From: Pycnococcus provasolii
Lineage: Eukaryota > Chlorophyta > Pseudoscourfieldiophyceae > Pseudoscourfieldiales
DNA length: 64,000 bases
Assembly: GCA_049487715.1 (NCBI GenBank)
Contig: CP150574.1
Span: forward strand, 1 to 64,000
Direction: 5' to 3'
Position 1 is the stretch's first letter; each line of letters begins with the position of its first letter. Under the pieces are notes generated by a model that was not told the origin of the DNA, searched no databases, and worked only from the letters and a program-made list of their open reading frames with translations. The position numbers were made by a program, and so were the translations under genes. Below are positions 31,648 through 39,786 of this stretch, piece after piece.

Positions 31648-32307
31648 TTACACTTGTTGAACAGACTCTAAAGCGACACGCACGCGCGCTTCTGACACGG
31701 CGACAGCTTCGTTGTCATTCACTTCCACACTGCCGGCGAACACGTCCGCTTCGAATAGCGACGTGAGCGTCGGCACGACTCGGTCCCGCGTGACTTTGAA
31801 TGGCGGCACAACTCCGTCTCGTTCCTGCCTTGCCGTCTCTCCAAACATCAGTGCCGCAACATCGTCTGCGGCTCGTCTGCCACACCTGCGGCCCGCTTCG
31901 CATCCGTCCGCGACGCCTCGTTCGAACCCAATTTGCTGCGCCTCCTCACCCGCGGCACGAAACCCTTCCGCGTATCCTCCGTCGTGCCACCTCGCCTCGC
32001 GTACACTTTTCTCGCGTTCGAGTTCCCTGGATTCGTGCTGCATATCGTCGCACGCGTCGTCCATGTCTTCAAGAAAGGCTAATGCCGCCTTTCTGCGGAG
32101 TGAAGCACCGGCAGATTCCCCGCTAATTTCACCTGCAGAAGCACCAATAGAAGCATCTGCCGAATGCGGCGGCTCAGAGTCACAACAATCACCAGCACCG
32201 GCACCTGCACCAGCACAGCAGCCTGATAACCCTAAATCCGTGGTATGGCAGCCACCACCGCCACCGCAGCACTCCCGATGCGAAGGATGCGAAGTGGTAC
32301 CCTCCAT
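31648..32307 (-). CDS. Yae1-domain protein (YAE1/LTO1 family)
   Basis: 219 residues. The recognisable part, residues about 107-140, is the Gly-spaced Yae1 signature: GGYAEGFRAAGEEAQ followed by IGFERG, GCEAG, with Gly at about every fourth residue. In yeast and human, YAE1 and LTO1 form an adaptor that delivers iron-sulfur clusters to the ribosome-recycling ATPase ABCE1. A low-complexity Cys/Gly/Ala N-terminus precedes it. The start is uncertain: 32307 is the first ATG; the frame stays open upstream only through non-ATG codons. Its stop is just 29 bp from the stop of the isoamylase-like gene, the tightest convergent pair here. Confidence 0.7.
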   Translation of the reverse strand: MEGTTSHPSHRECCGGGGGCHTTDLGLSGCCAGAGAGAGDCCDSEPPHSADASIGASAGEISGESAGASLRRKAALAFLEDMDDACDDMQHESRELEREKSVREARWHDGGYAEGFRAAGEEAQQIGFERGVADGCEAGRRCGRRAADDVAALMFGETARQERDGVVPPFKVTRDRVVPTLTSLFEADVFAGSVEVNDNEAVAVSEARVRVALESVQQV

Positions 32308-32460
32308 ACGGACAGACGGATCCGGGAAGAATGATGACGAAGACGAAGAGCAGGGCTTGTAGAACAAGCTTCCCGAACTCACATGGAACCCCAACTCTCA
32401 ACCCCTAACTGCCCCTCCCCTTTCACGTTATCCACATTCCCTTTTTTCCTTTTTCCGCCG

Positions 32461-34023
32461 ATGACGTCCGTGGCGCGTTCAGCACTGCGCCTCAACGCCA
32501 AGGACGGCAAACCCGCGCGCTGGGGCAGAACGCGCTCGCGCACTTTGGTGAACGCGCTGCCGTCGCCAACCAGTGCGCTCGAGTCCGCGTCACAAGTCAC
32601 AGCCGCGAAAGTCACCTCAGTACAACTCACGCAGCAAGCGCTCGACGCCATCGCAGAACACGAAGACCTAGGCGCTTTCCTGCACGTCAACGCCGACGTG
32701 GCGATCAACCACGCAAGGCAGATCGACGAGCGTAGCGAAAGTGATGACTCGGCGGAGGACAGGCCGCTGCTCGGCGTGCCCATTGCGGTTAAGGATAACC
32801 TGTGCACGTCGGACATGCCCACAACCGCGGGAAGCAAGGTGCTCGAGAACTACACGCCGCCGTACGACGCGACGGCGGTGCAAAATCTCAGGAAGGCGGG
32901 TGCGGTAATTGTGGGAAAGACGAACCTCGACGAGTTTGGCATGGGAAGCACGAACGAGGCGTCCGCGTACCATGTCGTGCGCAACCCGTGGGCCACCGAC
33001 CGCGTTCCGGGCGGGTCGAGCGGAGGTTCCGCCGCAGCTGTCGCCGCAAACCTCGTTGCGGCAGCCATTGGAACAGATACGGGGGGAAGCATACGACAGC
33101 CGGCGAGCTTCTGCGGCATCGTGGGGTTTAAGCCCACGTACGGACTCGTGTCCCGGTACGGGCTCATTAGCTACGCGAGCTCGCTCGATACGGTTGGGTG
33201 CCTCGCGGGATCGGTCGACGACGCCGAGGCTGTGCTCATGGCAATGGCAGGTGGTGATGCAAGCGATGCGACGAGCAGCTACCACCGCGATGACGCCAAC
33301 AATACCAGCGGCGGCGACATGGAGAGCACGCGTTTCGCGCTCGTGGGCGCGGCGCTTGGCGAGGGCGTCGACTCCGGCGTTTCAGCCGCCGTGCGCGCCG
33401 CTGCCGCCACTCTAGAGTCTCTCGGAGCCACGTGCGACGGCGACGTGGACGTGCCCAACTTCGAAGACGCGCTGCCAGCGTACTACGCGATCGCTTGTAG
33501 CGAGGCTAGCAGTAACCTGAGCCGCTTCGACGGTGCGCGATATGGACCGCGTGCGAGCGTGGAGAAGGGAGCCAGCCTCCAGTCAATGTACGACGAAACG
33601 CGCGGCTCGAACCTTGGCGAGGAGGTGAAAAGGCGTATCCTGATGGGAACGTACGCGCTATCGAGCGGATATTACGACGCCTGCTACAAGCGTGCGCAGC
33701 AGGTTCGCACGCTCGTGCGACGTGGTCTTGATGAGGCTCTCGAGGGGCGCACGTGCCTGCTCCTTCCCGCGGCGCCAACTGTGGCTTATAAGCTTGGCGA
33801 GAAAACGGACGACCCTCTTGCCATGTACGCGGGAGACCTGATGACGGTACCCGCATCGTTGGCAGGCTTGCCCGCAATTGTCATACCGTGCGGCATGGCA
33901 GATGCCGGCGACGGCACGATGATGCCAGTTGGCCTGCAGCTCATCGGCAAGTCGTTCAGCGAGCGTGAGTTAGCACGCGTGGCAAAGGCTCTGGAAAAGG
34001 CGATTGCGTTCAAGGGCCTTTAA
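32461..34023 (+). CDS. GATA: Glutamyl-tRNA(Gln) amidotransferase subunit A, organellar
   Basis: Converts misacylated Glu-tRNA(Gln) to Gln-tRNA(Gln) with GatB and GatC in plastids and mitochondria. 520 residues. The N-terminal 45 residues are Arg/Ser/Ala-rich and suit an organelle transit peptide. The amidase signature is complete: Lys in GVPIAVKDN (about 110), GGSSGGSAAAVAANL (about 185) and the nucleophile Ser region GTDTGGSIRQPASFCG (about 205). An in-frame ATG at 32383 would add 26 residues but would run through C-rich promoter-type sequence, so 32461 is preferred. Confidence 0.93.
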   Translation: MTSVARSALRLNAKDGKPARWGRTRSRTLVNALPSPTSALESASQVTAAKVTSVQLTQQALDAIAEHEDLGAFLHVNADVAINHARQIDERSESDDSAEDRPLLGVPIAVKDNLCTSDMPTTAGSKVLENYTPPYDATAVQNLRKAGAVIVGKTNLDEFGMGSTNEASAYHVVRNPWATDRVPGGSSGGSAAAVAANLVAAAIGTDTGGSIRQPASFCGIVGFKPTYGLVSRYGLISYASSLDTVGCLAGSVDDAEAVLMAMAGGDASDATSSYHRDDANNTSGGDMESTRFALVGAALGEGVDSGVSAAVRAAAATLESLGATCDGDVDVPNFEDALPAYYAIACSEASSNLSRFDGARYGPRASVEKGASLQSMYDETRGSNLGEEVKRRILMGTYALSSGYYDACYKRAQQVRTLVRRGLDEALEGRTCLLLPAAPTVAYKLGEKTDDPLAMYAGDLMTVPASLAGLPAIVIPCGMADAGDGTMMPVGLQLIGKSFSERELARVAKALEKAIAFKGL

Positions 34024-34212
34024 GTCGAAGATCGCTCATTCAAGTAATTGAACGTACTTTACTATGTCCAACGGTCGTCGTCCATTCACACCATTCAGCA
34101 TTCAGCATTCAGCAGCGCGTTTGTTCGGCCTGCACCTCCGTTTCCCACAGCTTTCAAAGTGAAAAGAAAAAAAAAGAAAGTTGTTATATTCAATTCATTA
34201 CATGGCAAACCC

Positions 34213-34326
34213 TTAGCGACGCACGTGACGCGGCGGGCTGCGGCTGCGTTCCCGACGCCACCTGTCGTCGGAACGGCGCCGGTCGTCGTAGCGATCGCGG
34301 TCGTCGGAACGTCGGTGGTCATTGTA

Positions 34327-34358
<32 letters not shown>

Positions 34359-35100
34359 AGCCGCCGTAGCCGCCACCCCCACCACGCTGTGGTGGAGCGG
34401 CATTCCGTCCCATGGACACGCTGAGACTCTGTTTGACACTCTGTGGCCTCCGCCCACCTCCCGCCGCTCCGTCTCCGCCACGTCGCGACCGTCCGCCTGC
34501 GCCGCCGTTTCCCACAGCCTCGGTGGGAAGTCTCTTTTCGCGAAGTTTGGCAACAATGGCCTGTTCGACGGTGAGCGGTATGCGCGGGAAGATGGTTTCG
34601 AAGTAGTGCATGCTGAGTAGCACGTCTCGCACGTACGCGCCGAACGTCACCTCACGCCCGTCCGCGCCCGGCGCGATGGGTTCGTCGTCGTCGACGTACT
34701 TTCCTAGGTAGTCCCACAGTTCCCGCGGCGGTATGGCGTATCTGCAGTAGAGAACGCCAAGCGCGCGTATGTACGGGCTGTCAGGGTGGTCGAGCGTTTG
34801 CGCGATTTGTTTGTCCGTCATGCGCATTGTGCCTAGCTTGTGCAGTATGCAGAATGCTGTGGACGGCCCGTGCGTGTTTCCCGCCATCCACGGCTCGACG
34901 TGTTCGACGGAGTAGTAAATTTCGTCGACGACTTCGCGCCAGTTTGCGAGCGAGTTTTCGATTCCCCTGAAGTAAGAGGAGGACATGATGTTCGTCAAAA
35001 GCACGCGCTCGAGAGGCAAAGGTGAAGAGGATCCTGACCCTGACCCTGATCCTCCTCCTGAGGACGAGAGCAAGCCGCCGCCGGCGTGGGAACCCGCCAT
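34213..35100 (-). CDS. PRPF38B: Pre-mRNA splicing factor PRP38B-like
   Basis: 295 residues. The PRP38 domain fills about 35-200: LTNIMSSSYFRG, the WREVVDEIYYSVEHVEPW block, STAFCILHKL, YIRALGVLYCRY and the late VEQAIVAKLREKR. Having EIYYSV and EPWMAG assigns it to the PRPF38B branch rather than PRPF38A. The tail is Gly/Arg/Asp-rich (RS-like: RSDDRDRYDDRRRSDDRWR), as in other splicing factors. An in-frame ATG at 35211 exists, but the shared promoter motif occurs at 35165 and overlaps 35211, which favours 35100. It is one of few signs, with the kinase intron, of active splicing. Confidence 0.85.
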
Positions 35101-35670
35101 GACTGAGGGAGGATGGGATGGCGGCAACCGAGAAGCAGAGGAGAAGGAAAGCGAGGGACAAAGTAGTTCGGGGTTAGCATCCTGAGGGAAGGGCGGAAGG
35201 GCGAGGGACATTCGGGGTTAAGAGGTTAAGGGCAACGGCGGCACGGCGCCAGTCCACCTGACCGACCTCCTTATAGACTATCTGCTTGATGAGACTTCTT
35301 CCTTGAGACTTGAGAGGATGGCAAGAATAAAAAGAGGCCTGTCCTACGACAGGAATAGCTCAACGGCTTTCCAGTTTCCACTGACTGACTGACTGACTCA
35401 CTCCCCACCAGGCAGGCACCAGCCACCTGCACGAGAGACCCACCCAACCTAAAGGTAGTCTATGTATGGTAAGAATAGGACTGACACGAGAAGGAGAAGG
35501 AGAAGGAGAAGAAGGAGAAGGAGAAGGAGAAGGAGAAGAAGGAGAACGAGGAAAGGGATCGAGGAAAGGCGAGGAAAGGCCCAAGGGGAGAGGAGCCGTG
35601 AAGTGAAGTCCAAGTCCGGCAACAACAAGTCCCAACAAAGGAAAGGGAAGGAAACGGGTCCCGCGTCAGT
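35101..35670. promoter_or_regulatory. Left half of the PRP38B / WW-GAF divergent promoter, split by the transposon
   Basis: Before insertion this DNA joined 39630-39786. It has two minus-strand copies of the shared motif (35165-35176 and 35211-35220), a GACTGACTGACTGACT tetranucleotide repeat near 35385 and a GAGAAG microsatellite at about 35488-35550. No gene was seen. Confidence 0.5.
35165..35220 (-). promoter_or_regulatory. Shared promoter motif, copies 3 and 4
   Basis: Two minus-strand copies: TAACCCCGAACT at 35165-35176 and TAACCCCGAA at 35211-35220, spaced 44-46 bp apart, upstream of the preferred PRP38B start. Confidence 0.5.
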
Positions 35671-35716
35671 AGGGTGTACTTGCACAGCGCAATTCCCTTA
35701 GCAAATAGCGTTAGCG
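35671..35716 (+). repeat. Left terminal inverted repeat
   Basis: 46 bp beginning AGGGTGTACTTGCACAGCGC; exact reverse complement of the right end. A diverged internal echo, GTACTTGCACAACGTTATTC, lies at about 35780. Confidence 0.95.
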
Positions 35717-35968
35717 CGTCGTCGGCAAAATCGCCCTAGCTAGCGCTTTTTTTGGCCGTTCCAGCAGCCTATTTTTCATGTACTTGCACAACGTTATTCC
35801 CTTCGGCGAGATCCCTTATTCTTTCGACCAAATCTCAGGCATTGCCTGGGAGCCACCCTTGACTACCTTTCCCACCGACGGGACGCCAGGTCCTTGCACA
35901 CACCGCCCCGTCCCACTTCCTCTTTGACTCAGTCAAACGACATTCTCAGTCTCCCCGCACTGGTTGCC

Positions 35969-36992
35969 ATGTCGTCGGGTGACGGCGGTAGTGGGTCCAA
36001 AGATGACAACGGCGTGTCTGATGTGCCTTATGTCGACCTCGCAAGTGGCGCTCCTTCCTCATCGCAACATCCTTCCTCCGCGGCCGCGGGCAACAAGGTA
36101 CGGCGCATGAACTGGCAACAAAACGTTGACCTGTGGGTGTACCCTCTCCGTCACTTGGACATGATGGACGGCGTGCAGCGACCTTGGAACGCCAAAAACA
36201 AGCTGACGAGGTGGAACGAGATTGCCAAAGCTGTGAACGAGGAGGATGTCTTCAAGAAGACTTTTCCTTAAGTGGAAAGCATGAGGGACTGGTTTGACAA
36301 GGAGATCTTACCAAAACCGCGGAGAATGTCAACGGCGTCTGGGAGCGCACGGGCGACGGCGACCGCGATGATGGCGACGAGGACGACATTGGGATGGTGC
36401 AAAGCGAGGTGGAGGACCTCTGGCACAGCTTGCATGGAAAGTGGACGGAGGATCATGCCGCAGCGACGGCGACACAACAGAACATAGAGTCGGAACGTGC
36501 TGACGAGCGCGCGCGTATCGCAACCGTGAACGGCCTCGTCGACGCGACGCGAGCGGGCGTGCCTGCGCGACAAGCCGTCTTAGGGGCTGGAGGAGCGCCG
36601 CATCTAGCGAGCCCGCCGGCTGGGGCAAAGCGAGGAGGCGGAGGTCGCCGCAGCCGCTCTGGTTCGCCCACTGAGGGTAACACGCTCGACCTCACCGGCG
36701 GAGACACGCACGACCTCACCGGGTTGCGGGCAGGCATGAAACGCATAGAGGAGTCGCAACTGGAGATGGCGAAAGCCAAAAAAATGAAGGCGGAGGAGAT
36801 GGCGGCGGACGGTGCGCATCGCAGGGCACTCGAACGAGAGAGGTGGGAAGAGGACAAGAAACGTCAGGAGCGCAGCGGGAAGAAGCGAAAGAGGAGAGGC
36901 GCGAGCGCGCACAGGAGCGCAAAGACGCGCACGACATGAACGCCGCGATGATGAGCGTGTTGGGGAAGTTTATGGAAAAAATGGATAAGTAA
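35969..36992 (+). pseudogene. Myb/SANT-like accessory gene of the Harbinger element, disrupted
   Basis: In Harbinger elements the Myb-like partner binds the ends and helps the transposase enter the nucleus. From the ATG at 35969, about 100 residues contain a trihelix/SANT-like start (MNWQQNVDLWV, LTRWNEIAKAVNEEDVF). A TAA at 36269-36271 then interrupts the frame, although it continues in the same frame with VESMRDWFDKEILPK. A shift near 36308-36318 leads to a second frame with acidic and DLTGGDTHDLTG repeats and a Lys/Glu-rich helix, and another near 36870 leads to the natural-looking end GKFMEKMDK at 36992. One stop and two shifts suggest a dead gene, though sequence errors could explain some. 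Confidence 0.65.
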
Positions 36993-37055
36993 AAAAAGGA
37001 AGTCATGGGTTGGTCATCAACAGGTACTCCTCCAACGTTGGAGGTTCGCACTCGA
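36951..37055. repeat. 105-bp direct duplication flanking the satellite, copy A
   Basis: Matches 37989-38093 over 105 bp with two substitutions. The copy includes the 3' end of the Myb-like gene and what would be the last codons of the transposase, so one original junction between the two genes now exists twice, on either side of the tandem array. Confidence 0.92.
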
Positions 37056-37068
37056 TCGACGCGCCAAT

Positions 37069-37988
37069 CTTGCATGTCAAACATTACCGGCTGACTGAAT
37101 CTGCCGACTTCTGACGTCCATATTGGATCCCACTGATGCTCACAGGTCCTTGGGCCACTCCGTTACGAGCCGGGTGCACCAAAGAACGTCTAATTCTGAC
37201 CCGTACATAAGCCGTGACGACAAATTACGTCTCTCGACCTCAAATTGACATCTTGCATGTCAAACATTACCGGCTGACTGAATCTGCCGACTTCTGACGT
37301 CCATATTGGATCCCACTGATGCTCACAGGTCCTTGGGCCACTCCGTTACGAGCCGGGTGCACCAAAGAACGTCTAATTCTGACCCGTACATAAGCCGTGA
37401 CGACAAATTACGTCTCTCGACCTCAAATTGACATCTTGCATGTCAAACATTACCGGCTGACTGAATCTGCCGACTTCTGACGTCCATATTGGATCCCACT
37501 GATGCTCACAGGTCCTTGGGCCACTCCGTTACGAGCCGGGTGCACCAAAGAACGTCTAATTCTGACCCGTACATAAGCCGTGACGACAAATTACGTCTCT
37601 CGACCTCAAATTGACATCTTGCATGTCAAACATTACCGGCTGACTGAATCTGCCGACTTCTGACGTCCATATTGGATCCCACTGATGCTCACAGGTCCTT
37701 GGGCCACTCCGTTACGAGCCGGGTGCACCAAAGAACGTCTAATTCTGACCCGTACATAAGCCGTGACGACAAATTACGTCTCTCGACCTCAAATTGACAT
37801 CTTGCATGTCAAACATTACCGGCTGACTGAATCTGCCGACTTCTGACGTCCATATTGGATCCCACTGATGCTCACAGGTCCTTGGGCCACTCCGTTACGA
37901 GCCGGGTGCACCAAAGAACGTCTAATTCTGACCCGTACATAAGCCGTGACGACAAATTACGTCTCTCGACCTCAAATTGACATCTTGC
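37069..37988. repeat. 183-bp x 5 tandem satellite inside the transposon
   Basis: Five head-to-tail copies starting at 37069, 37252, 37435, 37618 and 37801, followed by a few bases of a sixth at 37984. The copies appear essentially identical, so the array is young or homogenised. The unit begins CTTGCATGTCAAACATTACC, has stops in several frames and shows no recognised function. It is flanked by the 105-bp duplication. Confidence 0.95.
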
Positions 37989-38093
37989 ATGAGCGTGATG
38001 GGGAAGTTTATGGAAAAAAAGGATAAGTAAAAAAAGGAAGTCATGGGTTGGTCATCAACAGGTACTCCTCCAACGTTGGAGGTTCGCACTCGA
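37989..38093. repeat. 105-bp direct duplication flanking the satellite, copy B
   Basis: Second copy. It contains the actual stop and last 17 codons of the transposase. Differences from copy A: GTGATGGGG for GTGTTGGGG, and an A for T in the A-rich stretch, which changes the ATGGATAAG of the Myb-like gene end. Confidence 0.92.
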
Positions 38094-39237
38094 AGAAAGC
38101 GGACGTCTGCGTTCCTCCGGTGACACACACAATCAAATTTGAAAGGAACGTCGCGTTCATGTAGTGCTTTCGCAACGGGGTTTCACCAAGCTTGTTGCGA
38201 TGCTTGTCGTTCAACCACCGCCATGTGCAGTTGATGTCCTTAAATCCCCACTCCACGGCGATCCTTACACTAGACATCATTTTGTTGAATGTTGTTTCAT
38301 TATCAGTTAGGTTGTTGCCCTTAAAGCCAGTGCAAGTGAGCCATGTACGCGCGTACGCTGGGTCACCCATGATTCGATATATCATGTCACCAGGTAAGAA
38401 CATGTTAAATAGAATAGACATAACGTTGCTGAGGCGGAGGAGGCTGGTGTCGTGCCTCCTGGCACCCATCCCCCCATACATGTGGGCGCAGAGTCCGTCA
38501 CAGGTGTGGAGGCTTTGATATTTAACTCCATGTATTTTTTTATAACCCGAGTACAAGTCAACTTGAAGATTTAATCCGGGAAAGCTTCTCGAGCTCGGCT
38601 TGGCACAGGGCCGTATGGTGCCATCTATGAAGCTCCAAATGTCTATCGGAATAAGGTTCCACTTGTCCTGCGGGTAGATGCTCTTTAGCTTTGCGACGAT
38701 GCACTGTGCATAGAGCGGCATCCTCGCCTTCACCCACGCCATGTTGCTGAGACGCGGAAGAGAGTGGTTGGTGTACAGCCACTCCACCATGTATAAGTTG
38801 ATTGCGCTGAGGTGCGTGCCATCCCTGTGAAAAATACGTTCGAGTTGACTCCACCGGCGACCATCCCTTAGGCGGACCAACATGAGCAAAAAGGCTGACT
38901 CGCCGGGATAGACATAGCGCTCCCTCGTGCGTATGATAGCCGGAACTCCGAGAGCGATCATGACGCGGCGAAGCTGAACGTGCGTGCGAAAGCCAAAGAG
39001 TTGATGAACTTCGTCTCTGCTAAAGTCATTCAAGAAGGGAGGATCACCAGCAAGGTAGTGCTTCCGAGCACGTCGCGGCAAGTGGATGGTGTACATGCTT
39101 ATCAGTTCGGCGTAGAGAAGCAAGATGAAGTTCACCGGTGGGTTGGGAAGGGCGAGTAGTCTACCTGCGTCGTCGAGGTCTCTCATACCTCGCCTCCATG
39201 AAGCACGCGTGAGTCCATAAGGTATGGGCGGTCCCAT
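38041..39237 (-). CDS. Harbinger-family DDE transposase
   Basis: 398 residues, intact. The DDE nuclease core is complete: Asp in SFIDGTIRP (about 205), Asp in MGDPAYA (about 292) and Glu in IAVEWGFKD (about 329), with the family blocks YSGYKKIHGVKYQSL and FNKMMSSVRIAVEW. The N-terminal 130 residues form a helical, Arg-rich DNA-binding-type region. The ATG at 39237 is the first in the frame; the family usually has 350-450 residues. Its last codons and stop lie in copy B of the 105-bp duplication, so the satellite insertion did not truncate it. Confidence 0.92.
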   Translation of the reverse strand: MGPPIPYGLTRASWRRGMRDLDDAGRLLALPNPPVNFILLLYAELISMYTIHLPRRARKHYLAGDPPFLNDFSRDEVHQLFGFRTHVQLRRVMIALGVPAIIRTRERYVYPGESAFLLMLVRLRDGRRWSQLERIFHRDGTHLSAINLYMVEWLYTNHSLPRLSNMAWVKARMPLYAQCIVAKLKSIYPQDKWNLIPIDIWSFIDGTIRPCAKPSSRSFPGLNLQVDLYSGYKKIHGVKYQSLHTCDGLCAHMYGGMGARRHDTSLLRLSNVMSILFNMFLPGDMIYRIMGDPAYARTWLTCTGFKGNNLTDNETTFNKMMSSVRIAVEWGFKDINCTWRWLNDKHRNKLGETPLRKHYMNATFLSNLIVCVTGGTQTSAFFECEPPTLEEYLLMTNP

Positions 39238-39560
39238 GAGGAGAAAACTCGGACGAACAAGTGTATAGAAGTGTGAGCATGCACGGGTGACACACAGCAA
39301 CGGCGGCAGGTTCGACGTTCGACGCGTACTGCAAACGACGGAGTGAGAATGAAGTGTGCGCAGGAAAGATGTCGAGAAGAGGTGAGTTCTGGAAAAGAAG
39401 CTGTGTTTGGGAAAGCCAGTTGAAGGACCAGAGACGCCGACCAGCTTGGGGACCACCGTAGACCGTGTTTGCTAAGTCTGAGAGCAAGCGATGCAACTAA
39501 CGTTAGCCCCAATGTCGTTAAGTCCCATTTTGGGGCCCCTAACGCTACCGATTTCCCTAA

Positions 39561-39594
39561 AAATAGCGTTAGCGGGGCCCCGCTAACGCTATTT
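39561..39594. repeat. 34-bp perfect palindrome next to the right inverted repeat
   Basis: Centre between 39577 and 39578 (GGGG|CCCC); 17 bp pair on each side, overlapping the first 14 bp of the right terminal repeat. It contains two opposed copies of TAGCGTTAGCG. The left end does not have it, so the transposon ends are asymmetric; a binding or hairpin function is possible. Confidence 0.9.
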
Positions 39595-39626
39595 GCTAAG
39601 GGAATTGCGCTGTGCAAGTACACCCT
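39581..39626 (-). repeat. Right terminal inverted repeat
   Basis: 46 bp, exact reverse complement of 35671-35716, followed by the AGT direct repeat. Confidence 0.95.
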
Positions 39627-39786
39627 AGTCAGTCCTTCCCCTAACCCTTCCCCTCCGACTGTTCTCCCTTCTTCTGGGGCCTCACGACTCTCGTCTTTTA
39701 ACACCAGACCGGCTCTGTCCCGTCTCACCAACCTTCCCCTCCTCTTCAGGGGAGCTTCCTCCGAAGAAGGGTCCCTTACCTTAACC

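Larger units (their letters stand above)
35671..39626. mobile_element. PIF/Harbinger-type DNA transposon
   Basis: A 3,956-bp element bounded by perfect 46-bp terminal inverted repeats (35671-35716 and 39581-39626) and a 3-bp direct repeat, AGT, on both sides (35668-35670 and 39627-39629), the target-site size expected of PIF/Harbinger. It contains the two typical genes in convergent layout: a Myb/SANT-like accessory gene on the plus strand (broken) and a DDE transposase on the minus strand (intact). A 183-bp x 5 tandem array has inserted between their 3' ends. Identical inverted repeats suggest recent insertion. It sits between PRP38B and the WW/GAF gene, about 160 bp before the latter's ATG. 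Confidence 0.93.

Noticed and set aside
32383-32460. GatA start at 32383
   Set aside because: The extra 26 residues translate C-rich sequence resembling the other divergent promoters and the transit peptide is better from 32461. Not excluded.
35101-35211. PRP38B start at 35211
   Set aside because: Two copies of the shared promoter motif fall within or at that extension; 35100 leaves them upstream. A 5' end map would settle it.
37069-37988. Centromeric satellite
   Set aside because: Only five copies, inside a transposon and flanked by a duplication of transposon sequence, 37 kb from a telomere.
37069-37988. CRISPR array
   Set aside because: Tandem units are contiguous without unique spacers, and the genome is eukaryotic nuclear.
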